Positions 10,297-19,029 of a stretch of DNA of 40,675 nucleotides are shown piece after piece. The stretch is from contig JAJBVL010000105.1 in assembly GCA_020859845.1 (NCBI GenBank), forward strand, positions 1 to 40,675, in the 5' to 3' direction. Each line of letters begins with the position of its first letter. Position 1 is the first letter of the stretch. The position numbers were made by a program, and so were the translations under genes. Source of the stretch: Bacteroidales bacterium. Lineage in GTDB: Bacteria; Bacteroidota; Bacteroidia; Bacteroidales; Muribaculaceae. Below the pieces are notes generated by a model. It was not told the DNA's origin. It did no database searches and saw nothing but the letters and a program-made list of their open reading frames with translations.

Positions 10297-10329
10297 CGTA
10301 GACTATTAATCTACACCAATTATACAACG

Positions 10330-11460
10330 ATGAAACATCTTATCTCAACCCTCATGATGGGTGCTCTCCTGCCCCTCTCCATGGCTCTTACAATGAGCTG
10401 CTCCAACTCCAACAAGGCTTCTCAGGAGGTAGCTACAGTAGATAGTATCTCTCCCGCTCAGCAGCTGATACAGCGTCTTAACACCCTCAGCGAGCGCCAG
10501 CTGACCGCCTTCGGCCACGAAGACGACCCCGTATATGGCCATGCCTGGGTGGGCGATGAAGGTCGCTCGGACGTATTGGAGATCGTAGGCGAGTATCCCG
10601 CAGTGATGGGTTGGGATATGGGTGGCATCGAGATTGGCGACAGCCTCAACCTCGATGGCGTCTCCTTCGAGCGTATGCGCCGTGAGGCTATAGCACAGGA
10701 TGCTCGCGGAGGTATCAACGCCTACAACTGGCATCCCCGCAACCCCGTGAACGGCAACGATAGCTGGACTACGGCCGACACCACCATCGTAAGCCAGATG
10801 GTGCACAATCCCGAAGTGGCAGCTGCTTATCGTCAGCAGCTCTTGACGCTTGCCTCTTACTTCAACTCGCTTCAGCGCGCCGATGGCTCCAAGATAGGCA
10901 TCATCTTCCGCCCCTGGCATGAGCATACAGGCAACTGGTTTTTCTGGGGTACCCCCAACTGCTCAGCAGCCGACTACCAAGCCTTGTGGACCGAGATGCG
11001 TCGCGTATTTGACGAGCAGGGTGTAAACAACGTAGTGTGGGCATACTCGCCCGACCGCGTGGCCGATGATGCAGCCTACATGGAGCGCTATCCTGGCGAT
11101 GAGTATGTCGACATCCTTGGCGCCGACATCTACCACTATGGAGGCGAGAAGGGCATCGAAGGCTATCAGCGCGATGCCAAGCGTGCGCTGTCGATAGCTC
11201 GCGCTGAGGCTCAGAAGCGTGGCAAGATTGCTGCCTTCACCGAGACAGGCCTTGAGAGCATTCCTATCGCCAACTGGTGGACCGAGGTGCTGCTGCCTGT
11301 AGTCAAGGAAGAGCCAGTGGCCTACGTCGTAGTGTGGCGCAATGCCCACGACAAGCCCAACCACTTCTATGGCCCTTGGAAGGGACACGCCTCGGAGGAC
11401 AATTTCCGCGCATTTTATAATGATTCTACCACAGTATTTGTAGGGCAAATGCCTCGCTAA
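10330..11460 (+). CDS. Second GH26 beta-mannanase/mannobiohydrolase lipoprotein
   Basis: A 376-residue GH26 enzyme with no extra N-terminal domain. The start at 10330 gives a lipoprotein signal (lipobox TMSC, Cys24); the in-frame ATG at 10294 overlaps the candidate -7 box and adds a non-signal-like extension, so I reject it. The catalytic pair is visible: acid/base E198 in RPWHEHTGNWFFWG and nucleophile E305 in AAFTETGLES. The Asp-containing motif DEYVDILGADIYHY is shared with the upstream GH26 (NEYVDIVGTDIY). Two GH26 enzymes in one locus often split the work into surface endo-cleavage and periplasmic mannobiose release, as in the GH26A/GH26B pair of Bacteroides fragilis or B. ovatus loci. 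The assignment here is inference. A 95-base gap precedes it. Confidence 0.92.
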   Translation: MKHLISTLMMGALLPLSMALTMSCSNSNKASQEVATVDSISPAQQLIQRLNTLSERQLTAFGHEDDPVYGHAWVGDEGRSDVLEIVGEYPAVMGWDMGGIEIGDSLNLDGVSFERMRREAIAQDARGGINAYNWHPRNPVNGNDSWTTADTTIVSQMVHNPEVAAAYRQQLLTLASYFNSLQRADGSKIGIIFRPWHEHTGNWFFWGTPNCSAADYQALWTEMRRVFDEQGVNNVVWAYSPDRVADDAAYMERYPGDEYVDILGADIYHYGGEKGIEGYQRDAKRALSIARAEAQKRGKIAAFTETGLESIPIANWWTEVLLPVVKEEPVAYVVVWRNAHDKPNHFYGPWKGHASEDNFRAFYNDSTTVFVGQMPR

Positions 11461-11512
11461 AATTGTTAGACCTTTATACATAAAACACTACCTCTACACT
11501 TAAAGAGAATCT

Positions 11513-12679
11513 ATGAGTACGATTTTTGATCAACGCCGGCAGTGGGTGGAGCAGCACTACGAGGAGTATGTCTCCCGCCCCAACTCTCCCATCGAGGGTA
11601 ACGGCATCTTTGAGCGATATGTCAATCCCATCATAACCGCCGACACTGTGCCACCGCTGTGGAAGTATGACTACAATCCACAGACCAACCCCTTCTTCAT
11701 GGAACGAATAGGGGTGAACGCCACTCTCAATAGTGGCGCTATAAAGTGGCAGGGGAAGTATGTCCTCATGGTGCGTGTGGAGGGATATGACCGCAAGAGC
11801 TACTTCGCTCTGGCAGAAAGCCCTAACGGCATCGACAACTTCCGCTTCGTAGGGCACCCCATCACTATGCCTGATAACGATGTGCCAGGCACCAACATCT
11901 ACGACATGCGCCTCACAGCCCACGAGGATGGTTGGATTTACGGCCTCTTTTGTGTGGAGCGTCACGACGATGCCCATCCCGAGGACCTCTCGGCAGCGAC
12001 GGCTGCCTGCGGTATAGCCCGCACCAAGGACCTCGTCAATTGGCACCGCCTATCCGACCTCAAGAGCGCCTCGCAGCAGCGCAACGTGGTGCTTCATCCT
12101 GAGTTTGTGGATGGCAAGTATGCTCTCTACACACGTCCGCAAGATGGCTTCATCGACACAGGTAGCGGTGGTGGCATCGGATGGGCTCTGGTCGACGACA
12201 TAACCAACGCCGTGATAGAGCATGAGCGTATCATCGATCGTCGCCACTATCACACCATCAAAGAGGTGAAAAATGGCGAAGGCCCCGCGCCTATCAAGAC
12301 GCCTAAAGGCTGGCTCCATCTGGCCCACGGTGTGCGTGGCTGCGCTTCAGGCCTGCGCTACGTCCTCTACATGTATATGACCTCGCTTGAGGAGCCTTGG
12401 AAGGCTATCGCCACCCCTGGCGGCTATCTGATGGCTCCTGTAGGGGAGGAGTATATCGGCGACGTGATGAATGTGCTGTTTTCCAACGGCTGGATTGCCG
12501 ATGAGGATGGCCGAGTGCTGATCTACTACGCTTCGAGCGACACGCGTATGCATGTGGCCACCTCCTCGATCGACCGACTGGTCGACTACTGTCTCAACAC
12601 GCCCGAGGACCGACTGACCACCAGCTCCTCCGTGCGCGCTATCAATCAGTTAATAGATAAGAACTTAGCCCTCTCGTAG
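11513..12679 (+). CDS. GH130 4-O-beta-D-mannosyl-D-glucose phosphorylase
   Basis: A 388-residue cytoplasmic GH130 phosphorylase. It is expected to convert beta-1,4-mannosyl-glucose plus phosphate into alpha-mannose-1-phosphate and glucose. It has the length of the subfamily-1 enzyme of B. fragilis and lacks a signal peptide. The proposed general acid, Asp131 in [14 protein letters not shown], sits at the same residue number that I remember for the B. fragilis enzyme. Other family motifs are NPII near the N-terminus, [28 protein letters not shown] and [12 protein letters not shown]. It follows the GH26 gene by 52 bases and works directly downstream of the epimerase at 14272. The pairing with an epimerase favours mannosyl-glucose over mannobiose as substrate. 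Confidence 0.93.
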   Translation: MSTIFDQRRQWVEQHYEEYVSRPNSPIEGNGIFERYVNPIITADTVPPLWKYDYNPQTNPFFMERIGVNATLNSGAIKWQGKYVLMVRVEGYDRKSYFALAESPNGIDNFRFVGHPITMPDNDVPGTNIYDMRLTAHEDGWIYGLFCVERHDDAHPEDLSAATAACGIARTKDLVNWHRLSDLKSASQQRNVVLHPEFVDGKYALYTRPQDGFIDTGSGGGIGWALVDDITNAVIEHERIIDRRHYHTIKEVKNGEGPAPIKTPKGWLHLAHGVRGCASGLRYVLYMYMTSLEEPWKAIATPGGYLMAPVGEEYIGDVMNVLFSNGWIADEDGRVLIYYASSDTRMHVATSSIDRLVDYCLNTPEDRLTTSSSVRAINQLIDKNLALS

Positions 12680-12705
12680 ACGAGACTCCCACGACTAAGC
12701 CAATC

Positions 12706-14160
12706 ATGAGTTCACTTAAGGAAAAAATAGGCTATGGATTTGGCGACATGGCGTCGTCAATGTTTTGGAAAGTATTCAGCTACTACTTACCGTTTTTCTA
12801 CTCCAACATCTTCGGGCTCTCGCTCGTAGATGCTGGAGTATTAGTGCTGATTACGCGTATATGGGATGGTATCTCCGACCCCGCAATGGGCGTCATCGCC
12901 GACCGCACCAACACGCGCTGGGGCAAGTATCGCCCCTACCTGCTGTGGGTGGCCGCGCCATTCTCTATATGTGGTATACTGCTCTTCACCACTCCCGACT
13001 GGGGCTATGCCGCCAAGCTGGTATGGGCCTATGTCACCTACATCTGTATGATGACTGTCTACACCGGCATCAACGTGCCTTATGGCGCTATGCTCGGAGT
13101 GATGAGCGACAATCCCAAGGAGAAGACTGTCTTCTCGGCCTTCCGTATGTTTTTTGCCTACGGCGGTTCGTTTATCGCCTTGGCAGCCTGGGAACCTCTT
13201 TGCAGCCTCTTCGAGGACCACTACGGTCTGTCGCTTCAGAGCTCGTGGCAGATGGCCATGGTGGTGATAGCCTCGGCCTGCTTCATCCTCTTCCTATGCT
13301 GCTTCAAGCTGACGCGCGAACGCATCAAGACCACCTCGACCGTGAGCGTGGGGAGCGACTTCAAGTCGCTGCTTAAGAATAAGCCCTGGTGGCTTCTTAT
13401 CGGCGCTGCCCTATGCTACAACCTCTTCAATACCGTGCGCGGCGCTACAGTGGCCTACTTCTTTGCCGACGTGATAGGCTTCGATGCCCACATCTTCCTC
13501 TTCTCCATATCTTTCCTCTTCTACTCGGGTCTCTTCCTGAGCATCGGCGAGGTTAGCAATATGGTGGGTGTAGGGTTGGCAGTACCTATTGCCAATCGTC
13601 TCGGCAAGAAGACCACGTTTATCCTTGTCAACGCCGTGTTGATAGGGCTTAGCGTAGCCTTCTTCTTCGTGCCTTTGAATCCTGGTGGGTATTGGGCAAT
13701 GCTTGGCCTCCAGATTGTGATATCTATCTTCACGGGTATCATGTCGCCGCTGGTATGGTCGATGTATGCCGACGTGTCGGACTATGCCGAACTGGAGTTT
13801 CACACGGCTTCTACAGGCCTCATCTTCTCGTCGTCGTCGATGGCTCAGAAGTTTGGCGGGGCCATCGGTGGGGCTGCCGTGTTGTGGCTCCTCAATGGCT
13901 TTGGCTACATTGCCCGCACCAACGAGCAGGCCAATATGGAGATCGACCAGCCTCCGAGCGCCATCACGTGCCTTTGGTGGTTGATGACCTTTATTCCGGC
14001 TATTGTGGCTCTTCTGGCTATCATCGTGGTATGGTTTTATCCCTTGACCACCAAGCGTGTAGATGATATTGTGGCTCGCCTCAAGGAGGTGCGTGCAGGG
14101 TTCGACCCCACGAAGTCGCCTCAGTATGACGAGATGACCGACCCCGCCGATACGCCTTGA
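12706..14160 (+). CDS. GPH-family sugar:cation symporter (MFS)
   Basis: A 484-residue inner-membrane transporter with about 12 hydrophobic segments. The N-terminal LKEKIGYGFGDMASSMFW, the RIWDGISDPAMGVIADRT loop and the following WGKYRPYLLW are diagnostic of the glycoside-pentoside-hexuronide (MelB-like) family. It probably brings mannobiose or short mannan oligosaccharides into the cytoplasm together with Na+ or H+. The same three-gene arrangement (GH130, MFS, epimerase) is known from Bacteroides mannan loci. It starts 26 bases after the phosphorylase. Confidence 0.93.
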   Translation: MSSLKEKIGYGFGDMASSMFWKVFSYYLPFFYSNIFGLSLVDAGVLVLITRIWDGISDPAMGVIADRTNTRWGKYRPYLLWVAAPFSICGILLFTTPDWGYAAKLVWAYVTYICMMTVYTGINVPYGAMLGVMSDNPKEKTVFSAFRMFFAYGGSFIALAAWEPLCSLFEDHYGLSLQSSWQMAMVVIASACFILFLCCFKLTRERIKTTSTVSVGSDFKSLLKNKPWWLLIGAALCYNLFNTVRGATVAYFFADVIGFDAHIFLFSISFLFYSGLFLSIGEVSNMVGVGLAVPIANRLGKKTTFILVNAVLIGLSVAFFFVPLNPGGYWAMLGLQIVISIFTGIMSPLVWSMYADVSDYAELEFHTASTGLIFSSSSMAQKFGGAIGGAAVLWLLNGFGYIARTNEQANMEIDQPPSAITCLWWLMTFIPAIVALLAIIVVWFYPLTTKRVDDIVARLKEVRAGFDPTKSPQYDEMTDPADTP

Positions 14161-14250
14161 GTTTAAGGCAAAAGGCAAAAGTAATAAGTCAAAAGTCAAA
14201 AGTAATAAGTCAAAAGTAATAAGTCAAAAGTCAAAAGTATCCTGCAGGGG
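14161..14250 (+). repeat. Short AT-rich tandem repeat between transporter and epimerase genes
   Basis: The gap holds a degenerate tandem repeat built from AAAAGTC and AAAAGTAATAAGTC units (about eight AAAAG blocks in 70 bases). There is no hairpin with a T-run. Such tracts can change length by slippage and might tune epimerase expression, but that is inference. Confidence 0.8.
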
Positions 14251-14271
14251 ATTCTATTAAATAACAAGATT

Positions 14272-15414
14272 GTGAAAGACGCTTTAGACAATATCCTCCG
14301 TTACTGGAAGGACTGCATGGTGGACCCTCGTGGTGGCTTTTATGGCCACCGCGATGCCCACGATGTCCTCGACCCTGATGCTCCCAAGGGGGCTATCCTC
14401 AATGCTCGCATACTCTGGAGCTTTGCAGCCGCAGCGCGTGCCACTGGCCGCGAAGATTACCGCGCAATGGCACGCCGCGCGCTTGATTATTGCCTCGACC
14501 ATTTCATCGACCGCGAGAATGGCGGTGTCTACTGGTCGCTCACGGCCGACGGCGCTCCGCTTGACACTAAGAAGCAGTTCTACGCCATAGCCTTCATGAT
14601 CTATGGCTTGAGCGAATATTATCGTATGGATCCCGATCCACGTGTGCTTGACGAGGCTATCGCGCTTTTCCGCGTGATTGAGCGCTTTAGCCGCGACCGC
14701 GAGAAGGGTGGTTACATTGAGGCTCTGACGCGCGACTGGCAGCCTATAGCCGACATGCGCCTGAGCGACAAGGATGCCAATTCGAGCAAGACTATGAACA
14801 CCCATCTGCATATCCTCGAAGGCTACGCCAACCTGCTGCGCGTGTGGCCTACGGAGGAGTGTAAAGAAGCGGTGGCGAGTCTGCTCCATATCTTCTACGA
14901 TAAGATAGAAAACCCGCAGACACATCATCTGGGCCTCTTCTTCGACGATGATTGGCATTGCGAAGATGGGGGCATACAGTCGTTTGGCCATGACATAGAA
15001 GCTTCGTGGCTGCTGCTTGAGGCTGCTCAGGTGCTCGGCGATGAGGCGCTTCTCCAAGAGTCGCTGGCCCATACTCGTAAGATAGCAGAGGCAGCGCTCG
15101 AAGGGCGTTGCTACGACGGCTCTATGGTCTACGAGCGCCATGCCGACGGTCGCTACGACAATGAGAAGCACTGGTGGGTGCAGGCCGAGCTAATGGTGGG
15201 GCTTCTCTATCTTGCGGCCTATCACCAACAGCCGCAGCGGGCAGCCGAGGCGCGCCAGACGTGGCAGTGGATCGACAGCCATCTCGTAGACCACGAGCAT
15301 GGCGAATGGCAGTGGAGTCCTGGCTCCCCAAAGGAGAAAGCAGGCTTTTGGAAGTGTCCCTACCACAATTCGCGCTCCCTCCTCGAAGCCATGGCCCTCG
15401 CCTCTAAAGTATAG
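14272..15414 (+). CDS. Cellobiose/mannobiose 2-epimerase (AGE family)
   Basis: A 380-residue cytoplasmic (alpha/alpha)6-barrel epimerase of the N-acylglucosamine 2-epimerase family. It is expected to turn beta-1,4-mannobiose into mannosyl-glucose, feeding the GH130 enzyme. The start is GTG at 14272; the AT-rich gap upstream has no in-frame ATG. Family motifs seen: MVDPRGGFYGHRD, a His-rich segment HLHILEGYANL (His178 and His180), SFGHDIEASWLL and HWWVQAEL (His300), which carry the expected catalytic and ring-stacking residues. It is the last gene of the mannan locus and is followed at once by a terminator. The GTG start together with the slippery upstream repeat suggests comparatively weak translation. 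Confidence 0.92.
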   Translation: MKDALDNILRYWKDCMVDPRGGFYGHRDAHDVLDPDAPKGAILNARILWSFAAAARATGREDYRAMARRALDYCLDHFIDRENGGVYWSLTADGAPLDTKKQFYAIAFMIYGLSEYYRMDPDPRVLDEAIALFRVIERFSRDREKGGYIEALTRDWQPIADMRLSDKDANSSKTMNTHLHILEGYANLLRVWPTEECKEAVASLLHIFYDKIENPQTHHLGLFFDDDWHCEDGGIQSFGHDIEASWLLLEAAQVLGDEALLQESLAHTRKIAEAALEGRCYDGSMVYERHADGRYDNEKHWWVQAELMVGLLYLAAYHQQPQRAAEARQTWQWIDSHLVDHEHGEWQWSPGSPKEKAGFWKCPYHNSRSLLEAMALASKV

Positions 15415-15421
15415 AGATTTC

Positions 15422-15464
15422 GACCAGATCTGACAAAATCCAAAGTCAAATCTGGTCTTTTTTT
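15422..15464 (+). terminator. Rho-independent terminator of the mannan locus
   Basis: GACCAGAT (15422-15429) pairs with ATCTGGTC (15450-15457); one mismatch further in, TGAC pairs with GTCA, leaving a 10-base loop. Seven T residues follow immediately. It lies 7 bases after the epimerase stop. Confidence 0.85.
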
Positions 15465-15484
15465 GATAAAATCCAAAGTCAAGC
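15431..15484 (+). repeat. Two-unit 33-bp-period direct repeat (array E)
   Basis: TGACAAAATCCAAAGTCAA at 15431 is repeated as TGATAAAATCCAAAGTCAA at 15464, exactly 33 bases later, with one difference in 19. The first copy is also part of the terminator stem. On the minus strand the same stretch reads as two 11-codon units (DFGFYQKKTRF, DFGFCQIWSKS). The architecture matches four other arrays in the window. Confidence 0.7.
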
Positions 15485-15509
15485 AATCCAAAGGGGTAAT
15501 CCTCTCACT

Positions 15510-15667
15510 CCTCTCTGCGGTAGCTTTCGCAGTGCAGCGCCCCTCCGCTGCTCTTTTTGAGCCAGCCCTCTGGCTCTCACAAGGCGATGGGCATAAAGTC
15601 GCGTCGGAGGGCCGACGCTTAATGAGCAGCGGAGGGCCGCTGCACTGCGAAAGCTACCGCAGAGAGG
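15510..15667. repeat. Long nested inverted repeat (44-bp arms, 43 of 44 paired)
   Basis: The arm at 15510-15553 (starting CCTCTCTGCGGTAGC) is the reverse complement of 15624-15667 with a single mismatch. The 70-base interior holds two more perfect hairpins: GAGCCA/TGGCTC around 15560-15577 and GCGTCGG/CCGACGC at 15601-15618. The whole would fold into a branched cruciform or RNA three-way structure. There is no ORF that I believe in. The arm start resembles the hairpin region near 34465, so it may be one copy of a dispersed non-autonomous element. The rest of 15668-15981 shows no gene or clear signal. Confidence 0.85.
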
Positions 15668-15981
15668 AAAGCTGTCCCCTTGAAAGAGTATGGAAGAATC
15701 TCTCTGGGATTCAGAAAGTGATAGTTTAATGTAATTGTGACTATTCACTTAATGACTATTAGAAGAGGCTTAGATTGTAGAATTTTTTTTTCATAAGTAA
15801 CATTTTTCTCTTTCAATGCATCTATAGGATATCCTATCAACATTTCTATTGCAGTAGAGAAAAAAACAGTAACATTCCTTAAAGAATTAACTTTATGAAG
15901 AAAAATCCAACAAGCGGGACTAGCGTTTTCAAGCTTACTCTCTCACAGACCATACACTTGCTGGTCTCAGACAGACTAGTA

Positions 15982-18831
15982 ATGAGACGTAGCATATCTA
16001 TAATTTTGCTCCTTATCACCACTTTATCGCTTCATGCGGCCAATCCATTGATTCTGACTGGTAGAGTATGCGACCAAACCGACACTGAGGATGTAATCGG
16101 CGCAACAATCAAATTGCTATCGCTACCTGACTCCTCCTACATATCTGCGACATCGGCTCACGACCGTGTGATTCGCAATGGAGAAGAGGAGATTACTTCG
16201 AGGTTTTCGGTTGTTCTCCCATCGCGTAGCGGGGAATATCTGCTTGCAATCAGCGCTCCCGGCTACGAAAACAAATTTGTCAGTATACTCTCGTCATCTT
16301 ACTCAAGCAAGGAACGCGTGGTCGAACTCCCGATAGTAATGTTGTCGCCAAAAACGCGAGAACTTGGAGAGGTTGCCGTAACATCTAGCCGGATTAAATT
16401 CTTCCATCGCGGTGATACTGTAGTGTTCAACGCTGATGCTTTCCAAATTGCCGGCGGATCGATGCTTGATGACCTTGTGGCTCAACTACCGGGAGTGGAA
16501 TTGAGGTCAAACGGTCAAATCTACTATAACGGAAGGTATATTGAATAACTGATGCTCGATGGGAAGCATTTCTTCAACGGCAATAACCAACTGATGCTTG
16601 AAAATATTGGAGCGTATACCGTGAAAGATATAAAGATTTATGACAAGGTGGGCGAAGCGAGTGAATTTGCAGGACGAAACCTTGGCAATGACAAGGAACT
16701 GGTCATGGACGTAAGGTTGAAAAAGGAGTATGCCACAGGATTAATTGCGAATATTGAAGGTGGAATCGGAACCGATAGCCGCTATCTGGGCCGATTGTTA
16801 GGAATGTGGTTTACAGCCGACACCCGTCTCACGCTGTATGTCAATTCCAACAACCTCAACGATGACCGCAAGCCGGGTAAATCTGACTCCTGGACTCCAG
16901 CTGATTTGAAGACGGGCGTAACACGCCTCACTACTGGAGGTCTTGATTATTCTGTCGATAAAAAGATGGCGGGATGGAAAGCAAATGGAGATATAGTGGT
17001 GAAGCACTCAGATTTGAAAGACCACACAGGGATATATCGAACCAACTTTTTAGCCGGCGGCGACACCTACGACCGCATATTCCATAACAACCATTACCGA
17101 AACCTGAGCATCAATACCAAGCATCTTTTCTATCTCAAGCGTAAAGCATTTGATATCAGCATTAACCCTCGGCTGGAGTATGGACACCGAAACAATAGCT
17201 CAGCTACTGCGGCCATAACCCTTCTGAGCAATGTCCAGGACATCACTTTTGAGAATTTGGTCGATTTCGGGCAAACTCCTGGTTTCCTGACGGATTATAT
17301 CAACCGATACACGCGTGACAATCTGTCGAAGGGCAATACCCTGACTGGTTCGTTGTCCGCCGACACACGCATAAAGCTCTCAGGCACATCAAATATAATA
17401 AGGGTGGGTATCAATGCCACCTACTCCGCCATGAAGGACGACCGTTTCGAACGTTATTACCTGTCGTATTCCTCCGGTGCCACCGCCGCTCAGTACTATG
17501 ACCGTTATTTCAAAAACCATCCCAACCACACTTCAAGAGTGGGTGGTCATGTAGGGTATAATATGCATCTTACCGAAGGCATTACGTTTGAACTGACCTA
17601 CAGATATGCTCACAATGAAGGTAAGACCACCTCAGAGCTATTCAATCTTCATGAACTTTCCGATGACGCCAATCGACCCTTTGGCTTGCTCCCGTCAACA
17701 AGCGAATATTTGGCGACACTTGACAGAAGGAATAGTTACGTCAGCCGCATCAAGAATGACGACCATACCATATCGCCGTTGTTGCTTTTTGAGAGGGGCA
17801 ATGTCAACGGGCAGTTCAACATTCCTGTAATCCTATCGGATAAAAGACTTGCCTATCACCGTGGTATAATTGACACGACAATCGTGCGCAACACCGTTTT
17901 GCTCAATATTGATGACACATTTATTGAGTGGAAGCCTAACCGGACAAAAAAGTTCACTCTCATGTATGGACTTCAGAGCGAGGCGCCTGACCTCGTTAAC
18001 ATGGTTGACATGACCGACACTACCGATCCGCTCAATATCTATGAAGGCAACGCAGGCTTGAAGAACTCGCGGCTTCACCGCGTGTCGCTCAATGCCGAGC
18101 TTATGAATCCGGCCAAAGGACTGATGCAATATATCAATCTCAAATTCTCTACAATAGAGAACGCCCTTGCCAGAGGATATATATATGAAAGCACAACCGG
18201 CATACGTCGCTTCAAGACATATAATGTCAACGGCAACTGGGATGGGAGCGCAAGCTATGGTCTCGGCCTTCAGTTCGGACCGGGAAAAACCATGACGCTG
18301 CAGTCACTGACCACCGGTTCAATGGTGCGTAGCGTAGACCTCGTGGGCGAAGATGACAATGTGCCCTCTCGAAGCAAGGTGACCTCGAAAGGTGTCAATG
18401 AGATATTGAAATGGAACTGGGGTATAGGGAAGAACCAAATTGGCCTGAATGCGGATGTCACATACCGCAGATACTCAGCCACTGCTGCAATGAACACGTG
18501 GCAGCATAAATATGGCATGACAGGATTGGTCAACATAACCAAGGATCTGCAGGTGTCAACAGATTTCAGCGTTTTTTTGCGATCCGGATTCTGTGATGAG
18601 TCTCTCAATACCACCGATTTGGTATGGAATACCCGTATTTCTTATTCCATGCTGAAAGGCAGCCTTGTGGCCATGCTTGACGGTTTTGATATGCTACACA
18701 ATCTCAGCAATGTCACCTACTCGGTCAATGCTCAGGCGCGCACCGAGACCTACGTCAATGTGCTTCCACGCTACTTCATGCTGCATATACAATATCGTTT
18801 CAACCGTCAACCAAAAAAGCGCAACAAGTAG
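15982..18831 (+). pseudogene. TonB-family outer-membrane beta-barrel protein split by an in-frame stop
   Basis: The reading frame encodes an outer-membrane beta-barrel protein of the TonB-dependent-receptor-like type. From ATG 15982 there is a signal peptide (MRRSISIILLLITTLSLHA), a carboxypeptidase-regulatory-like domain, then a plug-like domain with LPGVELRSNGQIYYNGRYIE. TAA at 16546-16548 stops it, and the same frame continues without any shift (LMLDGKHFFNG...) to 18831 through a long barrel ending in LHIQYRFN. The family normally reads straight through this region, so a single base change or short edit made the stop. An ATG lies one codon after the stop; restart there would give a product without signal peptide and plug. 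Codon choice is more AT-rich than in the mannan locus, suggesting a different history. No SusD partner is present. Confidence 0.85.
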
Positions 18832-18880
18832 CCCCGTTAATGAATATCTCCCCATGGATGCGAATACCAAGTGAAACTTT

Positions 18881-18998
18881 GGTAAGGTTTTGTGACAAAA
18901 ATCGGCTCAGGGGGTAGGATTTTGTGACAAAAAATAGTCTTAAGAGGTAGGGTTTTGTGACAAAAATTAGTCTCAAGTGGTGAGTATTCATGACAATT
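18881..18998 (+). repeat. 33-bp-period direct-repeat array in front of the DUF4143 ATPase (array A)
   Basis: Units start at 18881, 18913, 18946 and 18979 (spacing 32, 33, 33). The conserved part is GGTAGG.TTTTGTGACAAAAA; TTTTGTGACAAAA is a near-perfect palindrome, like an operator half-site pair. The fourth unit is decayed (ATTCATGACAATTTA) and runs into the promoter. On the minus strand the array reads as 11-codon repeats (LRLIFVTKPYL, LRLFFVTKSYP). Confidence 0.85.
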
Positions 18999-19001
18999 TA
19001 G

Positions 19002-19009
19002 TATCTTTG
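19002..19009 (+). promoter_or_regulatory. -7 box for the DUF4143 ATPase gene
   Basis: TATCTTTG matches TAnnTTTG exactly and lies 21 bases before the ATG at 19030. No TTTG is seen at -33; the repeat array occupies that position, which suggests an activator or repressor acting there. Confidence 0.65.
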
Positions 19010-19029
19010 TGGCTTAAAACTAGCCAAAT

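Noticed and set aside
15463-15729. ORF of 88 codons across the long inverted repeat
   Set aside because: It runs through both arms and both hairpins, has no family resemblance and no promoter. An opposite ORF exists on the other strand simply because of the symmetry.
15895-15981. Upstream in-frame ATG for the broken outer-membrane receptor
   Set aside because: It would put about 29 polar residues before a typical signal peptide; the ATG at 15982 fits export.
18881-18998. CRISPR-like array
   Set aside because: Units have a 33-base period with an internal variable part of only about 11 bases and no spacers of normal length; there are no cas genes. The same holds for the arrays at 20777, 35242 and 39453.
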